A stretch of DNA of 64,000 nucleotides, from assembly GCA_022539475.1 (NCBI GenBank), contig VCMS01000095.1, forward strand, positions 106,601 to 170,600. Reading direction: 5' to 3'. Every line of letters begins with the position of its first letter. Position 1 is the first letter of the stretch. Source of the DNA: Gracilaria domingensis. Taxonomy: Eukaryota > Rhodophyta > Florideophyceae > Gracilariales > Gracilariaceae. A model generated the notes under the pieces. It did not search any database, was not told the DNA's origin, and was given only the letters and a program-made list of their open reading frames with translations. The position numbers and the translations under genes are program-made. Shown here piece after piece: positions 21,497 through 31,728 of the stretch.

Positions 21497-22151
21497 TTTT
21501 GCGGAACGAATGTCTTGGCGTTGTGGAACCCGTTTAGCGAACGGTCGAGGACGATGGATCGAGGTGGATAGCACGACGGTGTGAATCGAGAAGACGGATC
21601 GAACTCGAATCGGGAAGATATACTTGTTCGATCGATAGCACTCCGGCTGTTTGCCAGACGTTGTAAGCTGCCGGGCGGCCACGTTCCGGAGCTTCTGCCA
21701 CGGTGGAAGGGCGGTGCCACCGCCGCGGTGGCACGAGACAGGTGCACGCTGGAGTGACGTGGTGTTCGCCGCCTCCATACGTGGCAACTTCGCGGCTTAA
21801 TATTATTAAGATTAGGGTAGGGTTACAGTAACCGACCGAGATATTCGGCTCGCGGCCCAGAACCCGTGTACTACGGTACCAAAGGTATCCCTCTTAACCC
21901 TTAACCCTTACCTGAGCACCAATACACTGTATTGAATACAGTACACTGAATCACGGGGATTTACGGATTTACTGATTCTCGCGATCAAGTCTGCACGGAT
22001 CTCTAGAGAATCAATGATCCAAAAATGCTCGCCTTCGTAAGACGATGTCATCCAAACGACTGGACGATCTCCCTTACCTTCATCGACCATCCTTATTGAA
22101 ACCAAGTTATCTGTCGTGTGGGATGCTGGTTCCTTGTTAACGATCTCGATC
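21497..22151. promoter_or_regulatory. Divergent intergenic region with telomere-like motifs
   Basis: 655 bp between the ATGs of the C2 gene (minus) and the F-box gene (plus). TTAGGGTAGGGTTA lies at 21812-21825 and CTTAACCCTTAACCCTTACC at 21893-21912, two short TTAGGG/TTAACCC-type runs in opposite orientation. No TATA box was noted with confidence. Confidence 0.4.
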
Positions 22152-23690
22152 ATGGAGTGGTTCCGTGCCCCGCCACGGCGTCGCTTGCGCGTCATGCCAC
22201 GCCGTGGGCGCAGGTCAGCTCGCAAGGTACATCTGCTCCAGCTACCGGATGAACTGCTGCTTCGTGTCTTGCGCGAACTCATGTGCGACGAATCCGGGAC
22301 GCGAAACGCGGGCTTTCTGCGAGATGCGTGCAATGTTGCCAAGACGTGCAAGAAGCTGTACGAGCTTTCGTCGCAAATGTCGTCGGCGTTGCGCGCCACG
22401 ACCGTGCAAATGGAAGACGAGGTGCCGTACGATGTAGTTGCTTCCATCCACATGCCCACCGACGTGGTACATGGCGCGCTGGCAGCGTTACGAACCGGTG
22501 GCGCCTCCTTACGCACGGTGCAACTGAGCACACTCACCCAATCGCAACTGCAAGCGGCTATGCAGTTTCTTCGTCACTCTCCCTTGCTGACGGAACTGTG
22601 TTTCGTGGACGCGCAAGACGGCGTGGACGTGCCAAAAGAGGTCGCCCTTCGTCTGCAGACGCTTTCGATTGTGCGGCCGCAAGAACGCACGTTGTACAGT
22701 TTGTGCAAGGGACGCTGCGCGCCAAGGAATCTCAAACTGTTGAACTTCAATGACCGTCATTGTCCGGCAGACGTGCTGGACGACATGTGGCGTCGTTTGA
22801 CGCGCAAATGTACCAGCATCGACATCACTCAGGCCGATTGCAGATTGGATGCGTGGACCCCACCGTTGACAAATGTGCAACGTCATGAGATGCGGATTAA
22901 GGAGAGACGTGGCGAGGCGCAGTTCGAGGTGCAACATACATATTGTTTACGCGCCGAGGGTTTGGAAGATGGAAGATTTGTGGCCAGCACGACGTCAGTG
23001 TCGCAGTGGATCGCTACTTCGTACATCAATGATAACAACGACGGAGGTGCGATGGTGGTACTGCATTGTGAGTGTGAGGACGACGATGAACTTGAGGACG
23101 AGGAAGCTGAGAGCGTCGATGACGACGACGATCAGGAAGTCGACGACGGTTTCAGATGGATGTGTGGATCTTTGAACGAGATATCGTCAGCCCACGACAT
23201 TCTGCAGCGCAATGGGGGCACAATGGCGCAGGATTTTGTTCAAGAAGTGGTAGGCGCAAACGGCATCGGCACGCTGCTCGTAACGACGGCTCCACCAGGC
23301 AGCTGCAGTTCAGCAACGGCGTGGGTTGCTGGGCTCTCAGCAATAAAGCTGGCTAAAGAGGCAGGCAAGGTACGCGTGCTTGTGGTGAGTTCATCTGTGT
23401 TTCCTGTGCTGAGAGACGTGTATCTGCCGAAATGCATTGAGAGAGTTGGAGTTGTGGATTACTACGCAACAGGCGCGTTTTTGCGGTCTGTTCCGGCGAC
23501 TCTCAACACGCTCTCGCGGCAGACGGACGTTCAGTCTGTGTGGATGGCCGACATTCCGCTCCGCGAAAAGGGTAAGCACGGAAAGATGGACTTAAAACTT
23601 GCGGTGAGTGCGTGTCGCCACGCAGAGGCGGACGGGATATGTGCAGCGGGTATGCGCGGCCAAATCGAAAGATGGATGCAAGCAAGTTAA
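22152..23690 (+). CDS. F-box-like protein with leucine-rich repeat region
   Basis: The frame starts with GTG at 22116; ATG 22152 gives MEWFRAPPRRRLRVMPRR and 512 residues. A basic N-terminus leads into an F-box-like segment (LLQLPDELLLRVLRELMCDE, about 29-48, then VAKTCKKLYELSSQ). Leucine-rich repeats of irregular length follow (LRTVQLSTL, LLTELCFVDAQ, LRLQTLSIV, LKLLNFNDRHC). An acidic linker sits near 325-345 (DDDELEDEEAESVDDDDD). The C-terminal 160 residues form an ordered alpha/beta region (GIGTLLVTTAPPGSCSSATA, VRVLVVSSSVFPVLRDVY). F-box proteins link substrates to SCF ubiquitin ligases; target recognition here would be by the LRR part. The F-box call rests on one motif. Confidence 0.7.
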   Translation: MEWFRAPPRRRLRVMPRRGRRSARKVHLLQLPDELLLRVLRELMCDESGTRNAGFLRDACNVAKTCKKLYELSSQMSSALRATTVQMEDEVPYDVVASIHMPTDVVHGALAALRTGGASLRTVQLSTLTQSQLQAAMQFLRHSPLLTELCFVDAQDGVDVPKEVALRLQTLSIVRPQERTLYSLCKGRCAPRNLKLLNFNDRHCPADVLDDMWRRLTRKCTSIDITQADCRLDAWTPPLTNVQRHEMRIKERRGEAQFEVQHTYCLRAEGLEDGRFVASTTSVSQWIATSYINDNNDGGAMVVLHCECEDDDELEDEEAESVDDDDDQEVDDGFRWMCGSLNEISSAHDILQRNGGTMAQDFVQEVVGANGIGTLLVTTAPPGSCSSATAWVAGLSAIKLAKEAGKVRVLVVSSSVFPVLRDVYLPKCIERVGVVDYYATGAFLRSVPATLNTLSRQTDVQSVWMADIPLREKGKHGKMDLKLAVSACRHAEADGICAAGMRGQIERWMQAS

Positions 23691-23870
23691 CGCGTTACGC
23701 ATCTCTTGTCATGACGTGTTTTGGCCCATCCATGATTTACTCGCTCTATCGGGTTCACCAGCATCCTGTATTGTGGGGAAGGCTATCTACAGGCCATTGT
23801 AGAGCCGAACGAAGAGGATGGCATTCTTGCCATTTGCTCTGGTTGGTATCTTTATGTCCTGATTATGATA

Positions 23871-23923
23871 ATCAGAATTGAGGACGACAAGGACATGATG
23901 TCCTTGTCGTCCTCAATTCTGAT
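23871..23923. repeat. Perfect 53-bp palindrome, 26-bp arms, 1-nt loop
   Basis: Left arm 23871-23896 begins ATCAGAATTGAGGACGACAA; the single loop base is G at 23897; the right arm 23898-23923 is an exact reverse complement. It lies between the F-box gene and the LINE, 188 bp before the LINE's left target-site copy. Confidence 0.97.
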
Positions 23924-24098
23924 ATGGTACGTAGACTCCCTGGCAAGGTGGTCCGTTTCCCTTTCTGGTGTGCTCTTTTGAGTGTTTTGAGGTTTCCAAA
24001 GTCTTGTCAAGTGCTGCTAAAAGATATGTCATCAAAGCAAAATTGTAAATCCAAAGAACGGGAATGCCTCGTTTACGTTGCCGTGCACGCTGGATATC

Positions 24099-24110
24099 AA
24101 ACCAAGTTGG
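24099..24110. repeat. Left target-site duplication of LINE
   Basis: AAACCAAGTTGG, repeated exactly at 28278-28289 just after the 3' GA-rich tail of the LINE. Confidence 0.75.
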
Positions 24111-27100
24111 GACTCATGCGATCCGCCTTCACGTGGTGAGTCTGTCTTCCCTCGGGAAGCAAAACGGATCTGCGGTCGGGTCTCCAACGGAGGCCGGAAT
24201 CTTTTCAGGATGACGAAGACGAAAAATTCGAAAAACAACAGCGGACGAAGAATATTGCGAGTTCTGCAACTCAACTGTCGTGGACTTTTGGCGACGGAGA
24301 AACGCGCAGAGATCGCGCACTTAGCGCATAAGACCAAAGCAGACGTCTTGTGTCTGCAGGAAACACACTTACGACGAAGAGACAGAAGCTTAAAGGTACA
24401 AGGGTATTCAGTTGTAGGCCGATGCGACAGAAGCGAAAATTATGAAAACGGAGATGGTCGCGGTGGCGGCGTAGCTATGTATCAGCGAACGGACATGAGC
24501 CTTGATCTTCTCACAGAGAGTCCAATTACTGATGGAGTAGAGAGAATTACGGTTCTTGTACGCTCTCCTAAGGGCTTGCTCTCCGTTACAAATGTATACG
24601 TACCTCCACAGCTTAAGAACACGCTCTGGTACGAATCCCTCGATGATCAGGATATGGTTTTGGGCGACTGCAAAATATGCGGTTCTTGGTATCCGAACAG
24701 AGTCGAAGCGGCCGGAATAAAGTTCGAGGAACATCTGGAAAACACTGGACGAGTGATATTGAACGTAGATGGGGTGCCCACGCACACGGACCCTTCAAGA
24801 GGAGGACAAAGCGCAATTGATATCACAGCCATTCGAGTCAAGTGGCTTCCCTTAACAACATGGGAAGCTCACCCTGAACCTTTTTCCGACCATCATCTCT
24901 GTCTTACAACAATCGACATTGGATCGAAGGACATGATGCAGAAAAGAAGAAAACGATGGAGCATTGCCAACGCTGACTGGGAAAAGTATGCACAAACAGT
25001 AGAGGATTACTTAGGTATGATAGATGTGAGTAATATGGATTCAGTAGATAAGTATTATGGATGCTTGCAATCTGCAATTATGGAAGCAGCAACGGTATCG
25101 GTTCCGTATGGCAGAAGAAAACGGGAGGCTCCATGGTGGAGCCCGGAGGCAGCTGAAATCATCCAACGAAGAGAGGACGCATGGAAGCAATATAAACGGT
25201 ACCCCACTGATTCCAACAAACTGGCACACCAACAGGCTAGAGAACATGCGCGATGTGTCATCAGTAAGTTGAAACGGGATACATGGAGAGAAATGGTAAG
25301 TACTTTACGCCCCGAAGACCAGAATGCTAAGCTTTGGAAAATCACGAAGGCTATTGAACGTGGTACACAGCAACATACCTCACTATGCCCTCCAAATGGA
25401 GAGACATGGTTTGACAAGAAGAGAGCTAATTGGTTTCTGAGATCTGAGATAAACCAGGTACGTAATCATACAAAGGAGAGGATTATGCGAAATGAGTATA
25501 GAAAAGCGTTAGAGCGGTATCGAACGGAGTCGAAGCAATCCAACAGTGTTGAGAACGAAGTATTCCGAAGAAAGGATTTGGAGCAATCACTGGACGATAT
25601 GAACCCGAGAAAGACAGCAGGACCTGATAATGTACAAATCCCGTTCCTACAGCACTTGCCTGACATCGGAAAGAAGTGGCTGCTGGATTTGATCAATAGA
25701 AGTTATTACCACGGAAGAACACCAGCGAAATGGCGATTAGCTCGTCTCATCCCAATTCCGAAACCCGGGGTCAAAGGAAAGTTTCGACCAATATCATTGA
25801 CCTCAGTGGTAGCCCGGCTGGCGGAAAGAATGGTTAACCGTGCATTCATGTGTTGGTTGGAACCAAAACTTCCCTCCTGCCAAGCTGGATTTCGTATGAA
25901 TCGAACGACGGAAGAGCACATTGGAGCAATGAGCGAACAGATCACACATGGATGGCAAAAACGTAGAGACACTCTAGCCATCTTATGTGATTTCTCAAAG
26001 GCATATGACTGTGTTGAACACCACAGATTGATGGTCAAACTAGCTCTCATGGATTGTCCCGTTCAATTATGGAGATAGTTACGATCTTTTGTCATGGATA
26101 GAAGGTGGACTTGCAGATGGAATACTGCGGATACGAGCCCATTTGTCGTACCTCAAGGACTACCTCAAGGGGGAACACTCTCCCCAGGACTATGGATAGC
26201 ATACATCGCCGACCTGCCGCAACAGGTACTGGGTGACGAAAAGCGAGTAAAGATTACGCTCTTTGCAGATGACGTTGCTATGTCGGCAACTCAGAGCAGA
26301 TTGGAGATAAGCTGTGGATATCTGCAGGAAGCGATTCAACGTCTTGAGACCTATTGCGGGGAGAACAATATAGTTTTCAACCCAAGGAAAACCTGTGTTG
26401 TTCCCTTTACATATAAACGATGGAAGAAAGACAAGGAGAAGTACTCGATAATGGTGGCCGGGACATAGATACAGCCGCAGGACAGCGCTAGATTCCTAGG
26501 GGTGCAGATGGACTGTAGACTCAACTTTCATATTCATCTCAATAAGGTAGCGGCAAAGTATCGATCGCGATGCAGAGTCCTGCGACACCTTACTGCGACA
26601 AGCTGGGGTGCTGATTGGGTTACAATGAACATTCTGAGAGTATCATTAGCCGAACCACTTGCACGATATGGTGCAGGTGTCATTATTCCAAATGCTCTTA
26701 CATGTGCAGTCGAGGAAGTTGAGAGAGCCCGCAACGAAGCATCTCGGATTCAGACAGGATGTCCCCGATCATCACCTATTGTCAATCTTAGAGAACTGGT
26801 AGACCAGCCCAGTTTATATAGAGTTGCAGTCTTCCAAGCAGCTCAATTATACGAGAAGGCAATGAGATCTCCACTGACAGCACCAACCCCGATTGCAGAT
26901 GCTCTGCGGAATGAAGCTGTTCCACGAATCAGAACCACTCGGGCTACAGTTAAAGCAGCCGCAGAGTCTCGATTGGCAGACATAGGTTTAATGCAGTTGC
27001 CGAGAGCGCCCCTGCCTACTGAACCTGGACTGCATAATGCAGATATGGTATTCTTTCATAAGACTAGCTGTACCAAGGAGGACCCCACATATGTTCAACG

Positions 27101-28277
27101 TAACCAGGCTTTGAAAGCAATGCAGGACCTTCCTACAGCTAATTGCGAAGTTTGGACCGATGGATCTGTTGGTGTACCGAAATGGATTACGACATATAAA
27201 CCGAGAAGAGTTGCTGTTCAATGGAATGAAGGTTACTACACAGGCTCAATCCGGTATAATGAGGAGCTTGAGAACTATCAATCAGAGGTAGACGCATTTC
27301 TTCAACAGCAGGAGTCCCTTCCAGATATAGTAATTCACTACGATGATGACTTTGTTATGGCATATAGCTACACAGCGAAGGATGGAATTGTCAAAGACAG
27401 TGATGGACATTTGCTACAAATGAAACCGCTTCAAGTGAAAGAAGTAGGGGCAAGCGCAGTGGCAATATGGTGGAATAATCAAGTAGACCCTCAGACAGAA
27501 GTTGCCCCAGCGGGAATTGGAGTATGTTCGTTTATTGCTGAGACAATAGCGCTGCGAATAGGCCTCCAGAACGTAAGCCATAGAGTTGACAATGGCTGGA
27601 GAGGTAGAATCCGTATCTTGCTTGACTCGCTGAGCCTCTTGGAAAGTTTGCAATCGCCGTTGCGAAGACAGTCATACTCGGTGCAAGAAGTTTCACGTCT
27701 GCTGTTTCATGTTGGTGCGGTTTGCGCGGTTGACATGCTTTGGATACCAAGTCACTGTGGGTTGGAGAAGAATGAATTTGTCGATGGATTAGCAGGTGAA
27801 GCTCTGAACTTGCCTGTTGAGGCTCAAATTTCTATTCCAATTGACTGTTCTGATGTTTCCAGAAGGATAAGAGATCATAATGAGAGACGACCTTTATTGC
27901 AGGCAGTACCAGAAGTGTTTCGAGATATTGTGTCCTTACGAGAAGCGGAAGCTACTTTGGCACAGCTTTATGTTGGACATTCACCGTACTTGCATCCTTT
28001 GGGTACTTATCTGCAAGGAAAGAGGTTGGTTTGCAGCTGTAGACCTGGAGTACTGAATTCAGTTGAGCATTATCTTTTGAGATGCCCAAAGAGGACTTTG
28101 TCCCGACGTTTGTGTTTACCTGCTCTAAGTGATCGACAGGGTCTAGCTGTTAAGACGATAATTAGAAAATGGCCTGAAAAGGTTTTGGCCTTCCTAGTGA
28201 GAGAACGTTTCTTTCAACAGAAACGTTCTGTAGCACGCCGGAATTAGGCTGTTACACCCATAAACAGAGAGAGAGAG
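24111..28277 (+). mobile_element. Full-length LINE (non-LTR retrotransposon) with APE, RT and RNase H domains
   Basis: The element is bounded by a 12-bp direct repeat (24099-24110 and 28278-28289). It has a 99-bp 5' UTR, one long coding frame (24210-28247) and a 30-bp 3' UTR ending in a (GA)n tail rather than poly(A). Domain order AP-endonuclease, reverse transcriptase, RNase H is that of the I/Tad/R1-type LINE group. The coding frame holds two TAG codons, so it is non-autonomous unless these are read through. Confidence 0.88.
24210..28247 (+). pseudogene. LINE polyprotein (endonuclease, RT, RNase H) with two in-frame TAG codons
   Basis: From ATG 24210 the frame is one unbroken register of 1345 sense codons interrupted by TAG at 26076-26078 and 26466-26468. 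Endonuclease: VLQLNCRG and CLQETH, and a late SDHHLCL match the APE/EEP fold, but the expected GDFNxH block reads GDCKICG, losing the catalytic Asn. RT: KTAGPDNVQIPFL, FRPISLTSVVARLAERMVN, ILCDFSKAYDCVEH, LPQGGTLSPGLW and the catalytic FADD. RNase H: VWTDGSVG, AETIALRIGL, ILLDSLSLLES and WIPSHCGLEKNEFVDGLA. A Cys/His cluster (CSCRPGVLNSVEHYLLRC) is near the end. Both stops could be CAG-to-TAG transitions. The frame is otherwise free of indels, indicating a fairly recent copy. Confidence 0.88.
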
Positions 28278-28289
28278 AAACCAAGTTGG
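28278..28289. repeat. Right target-site duplication of LINE
   Basis: AAACCAAGTTGG, identical to the copy at 24099-24110. Confidence 0.75.
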
Positions 28290-29270
28290 TTGCACGAGAA
28301 CAACGGAGGGTCGCTACTTTTGTGTGATTCACAAGTAGCGCAGTAGATAAAACGAATTGAGGATCACAAGTGCTAGTCCTGAAAGTTGCCCCTTCAATTC
28401 TTTCATCTCTCGACATCAACACCTTTGAGATACCAAGTCCGTGAGGGGACAGGAAAAAAAACTATGTCACTTTGGCAACATTCGGACCTGGCCTTCGAGA
28501 GAGATAAAATAATCGGCCTTAACAGCTTGAAGGTACAAACAATACGCGAACTGCATGTAAGGCAACGGATGTGAGACAATATCGATGTTGATTGTGTGTC
28601 CGTGTATTGATTAGGACTTGTTACAAGATCCTGGCAACTCTGGGGTTCGGAACAGAATTCTAGGCTATGCAACACACCCATTCGATGGAAGGAAACTGGG
28701 TGGGCCAGATTCGAAGATACTCTCAGAGTTTGGATACAACGGGCCAAACGTCAAGGCCTGTCGTACCTTTGGTACGTACCACGGTTGGTTTTTACGAAAC
28801 AGAGAAACAGATAATCCATTTCTTCACATCTGATTCAAGTCCAAACTGCTTCTACTGAAAGAATTTCTGAAAGGCGATATTCAATTTCGTAACATGTCGA
28901 AGTCGTCCACAAGATGTGAAGTCGGAATTAGATGCTCGCATAACTTATCTGAAGCCTGTTGTACATCATGATGACATGTCAGATGGGTGCAGCCAGTATA
29001 TTCGCGGGATGTTCGCCTTGATCTCTAATTTGACCATCGTCGTTAACTATGCCCGTCATCTTTCTATGTTCTCCTGCTTTCGATGAATCAGCCATTACCT
29101 TCTGATCATGTATGTCTACCATCTGTATCATTTGCTATATAATGAGTGTAAAGCGTACTTATTGCTCCATTTCACCCACTTTCGCGTCTGTTTTTCTTTC
29201 ACCACAACCAAAAACCCCTTTGAGTCATCTCTGTGGTCCCTGAGATTACTGTTCCATCTTGATCAGCACA
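28290..29270. other. Intergenic DNA, no gene recognised
   Basis: About 980 bp between the LINE and the secreted ABM/SRPBCC gene. Short frames only. The last 200 bp (pyrimidine-rich, TATAT at about 29136) presumably form the downstream gene's promoter and leader. Confidence 0.45.
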
Positions 29271-30953
29271 ATGCTATGTGTCATCCTCTTCGTATTATTT
29301 ATCTCACTTGTCTACGGAGAAGATCAGATTCAAGGTCAATGCCAAGCACCATCTCAAAATGTCACTGGGTTTTCGGTGTTCACATGCCGTCCGGAAGATG
29401 AGAATGCCTTCATCCAAGACTTTGCTAGTGTTATCAACAAATCCCGTGCTGAACCCGGGAACCTTGTGTACAACATATATACAAATCCCACCCAACCAGG
29501 CGTTGTTGGTTTGATCGAGTCATACGTAGATTTTGAAGCACTTGCAACGCATATGGCAAGCGAATATGTGCGAAGCGTATTTTATCATCCATACTATTAC
29601 CATCTCAGATCTAAGCCGGCAGACTTGTATGGGCCTTGGATTCAATATGTTCCCGAGGAAGATCGCTGTTCTAGTGGAGGTGAGCCAGAGACCATTGAAA
29701 TGGTGTTCTACTGCGTCATGAATTGTACCGTACAGCATGTATGGGACGTTATCACTGATTGGGAAGACGCATCGTGGGAATTGGGACATCCGAATACAAC
29801 TCTAGTTCCTCTTGATGAGAACGGACAGGTCATGTCCGATGACGAGGCTGCCAATGTACCAAGACCTTTGAATGTATCAGGAGGATTAGGACCTGTTGCA
29901 CAGCGCCGCACGTGGGCAGATGGGATCCAGGTTGATGTGCGAATGCTTTCAAGAAACGATTCTAACTTCACCACTGTCCAGGAAACACTTTCAGTCACTT
30001 CTTTTGGGGGTGTTGTATTCGATGAGTACTTTGTCTCTATCAGTCTGGACGCTGAAGGGCTGGACTCGGACCTGCAATCTCGCATGCGTTACCACATTCG
30101 AGGAACAGTGAAGAACGACACCAATGTCGAGGAGGCTAGACTGGAAATGAAGAACGGGTTCTACGGACCTCTGATAGAGCACTACCAGATGTACTTCAAC
30201 TGCTCCAAGGGGATTCACATGAAACGGGCCGAAGAAACAATTATTAAGCTTCATGATGCTCTTCAGGCTTCACCTCAAGAAAGATCTGAATTGTTGGATG
30301 GGCTGTATGAGTACGGATTTGACATGGACGGCTTCGTCAAAGAGAGTATATGGAACGATATTTACCCCACAGCCGTCGTGGCCGTCACGCTTCCTATTGA
30401 AATTTTCGCAACGCCAGACCTTCGGGTAGTTGCGGCAGAGGATATCATGATTACATCTGTGGCAGGTGTAAGTGTGAATAGCCGTATTGTCATCTATTCT
30501 CTTAACGAGTGGGGTCGTATTGTCGTAGCAAGGGTCTTCGGCGATTCAGCTAAGAGTTGCGAGAAAAGAGATTGCCGAAAGTTGCTTGACGCATCTGATA
30601 CGTACTACAAACGATTGCAGAACAGCAGCTTGAAGAAGTTCGAAGAGCTTTTTGTTCGAAATGCACCAATGAACTGCCCGGTATCCTTCTCGCCTTCCAT
30701 TTCCGTTGAAGAATTGTACAACAAAGGTATATATTACAACGTTGAGTACACGCATTTTGACGAAAGGTCATTTGTGAATACGGATTTCATGCAAACAGCA
30801 CAGCTTCTCGAGGCAAAATATGGACCGCGTAGGATGAAAGAAACTCCAGTAGAGATAATTTCTTTCGACGAGGATGAGAAAATAACGATGCTTGAGTCGT
30901 TCTATGAGCCATCAAACTTGGACTACTCCGCACTTGAAGACGAGAAAGAATAG
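29271..30953 (+). CDS. Secreted protein with ABM-like and SRPBCC-like domains, 560 aa
   Basis: TTG 29259 opens the frame, but ATG 29271 gives a clean signal peptide (MLCVILFVLFISLVYG, then EDQ). Residues about 25-110 match the antibiotic-biosynthesis-monooxygenase-like (ABM, dimeric alpha/beta barrel) pattern: FTCRPEDENAFIQDFASVI, PGNLVYNIYTNPTQPG, FEALATHMAS. A second region from about 145 (TIEMVFYCVMNCTVQHVWDVITDWEDASWEL) is typical of SRPBCC/polyketide cyclase-like pockets. A second copy of the ABM-plus-SRPBCC-like fold may follow from about 365 (ESIWNDIYPTAVVAVTLPIEIF). Several N-X-S/T sequons fit secretion. The substrate is unknown. An AATAAA at 31011 and a hairpin at 31024-31053 follow the stop codon. 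Confidence 0.68.
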   Translation: MLCVILFVLFISLVYGEDQIQGQCQAPSQNVTGFSVFTCRPEDENAFIQDFASVINKSRAEPGNLVYNIYTNPTQPGVVGLIESYVDFEALATHMASEYVRSVFYHPYYYHLRSKPADLYGPWIQYVPEEDRCSSGGEPETIEMVFYCVMNCTVQHVWDVITDWEDASWELGHPNTTLVPLDENGQVMSDDEAANVPRPLNVSGGLGPVAQRRTWADGIQVDVRMLSRNDSNFTTVQETLSVTSFGGVVFDEYFVSISLDAEGLDSDLQSRMRYHIRGTVKNDTNVEEARLEMKNGFYGPLIEHYQMYFNCSKGIHMKRAEETIIKLHDALQASPQERSELLDGLYEYGFDMDGFVKESIWNDIYPTAVVAVTLPIEIFATPDLRVVAAEDIMITSVAGVSVNSRIVIYSLNEWGRIVVARVFGDSAKSCEKRDCRKLLDASDTYYKRLQNSSLKKFEELFVRNAPMNCPVSFSPSISVEELYNKGIYYNVEYTHFDERSFVNTDFMQTAQLLEAKYGPRRMKETPVEIISFDEDEKITMLESFYEPSNLDYSALEDEKE

Positions 30954-31010
30954 GGGAGCATGCACGCACTTTTTACAAGGGCGAGGATATGATATGAAGG
31001 GAACCGTGTG

Positions 31011-31016
31011 AATAAA
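31011..31016 (+). terminator. Polyadenylation signal AATAAA
   Basis: Canonical hexamer 58 bp after the stop codon of the secreted ABM/SRPBCC protein gene. Confidence 0.5.
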
Positions 31017-31023
31017 CATTTTA

Positions 31024-31053
31024 AATATATCGACCCTTTAGGGTTGATATATT
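31024..31053. repeat. Short-loop hairpin after the secreted-protein gene
   Basis: Arms of 14 bp (AATATATCGACCCT and AGGGTTGATATATT) around a 2-nt loop, with one C/T mismatch that would be a G-U pair in plus-strand RNA. It starts 8 bp after an AATAAA. Confidence 0.85.
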
Positions 31054-31728
31054 CAGTGATATGATTCGCACGTGAATCTAAAAGCTTTTACAGGACAGGT
31101 TGGACAATTCGAAAAGGATGCGCATGATAACATACAGTATGATATCGTATCATCGACGCCAGTATTGGCAAGGACATGGCCGTTGTATTGTGAACGGCGT
31201 TTACTGAACGCCACATCCTGCTCAAAACAAAGAAGGGGTGGAAACTTATCACACGGTACCCTTGGTTATACTGACAGAGTTGGCTGACTAAACAAACAAC
31301 AACTTGATCCCTTGGTTAGCTTTGTACAAAAAAGCATTACCCGCTTTTTATCACCCTAACAAACTACGAAGGTACGTGTGGAAAATAGAGGACCCCATGT
31401 CGGGGATAGAAAAATGATTTGGACGAAGGCTGGACAGAGACGCCCACACCTTTTGCTGTCGACAAAGCCACTTGGCAGCACTTTGGAGCTAGATACATTG
31501 TGCTATGGAAAAAGAAAAAAAACAAAACGACGGGAGAGAGAAACCCATCGCGAGAGTTGCTTGCAAGGGTGAGATAGGTAGGTTAGCGCTTGCAAGCGGC
31601 GGCAGCGAGAAGAAAGCTAAGTAATGGTATGACCCCGGCGCGTGCCATAAGCCCGAATGCCAAGATCTCGTCGATCTGGAAAAGTCTGTAACATCGCAGT
31701 GCACAAAACCAGTCGCATTATTCTGTTG
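31054..31728. other. Intergenic DNA, no gene recognised
   Basis: About 675 bp between the 3' flank of the secreted-protein gene and the sulfotransferase stop codon (convergent). Short frames only. Confidence 0.45.

Noticed and set aside
21908-22537. 209-codon minus-strand ORF
   Set aside because: Mostly antisense to the F-box gene, whose frame is longer and shows recognisable structure.
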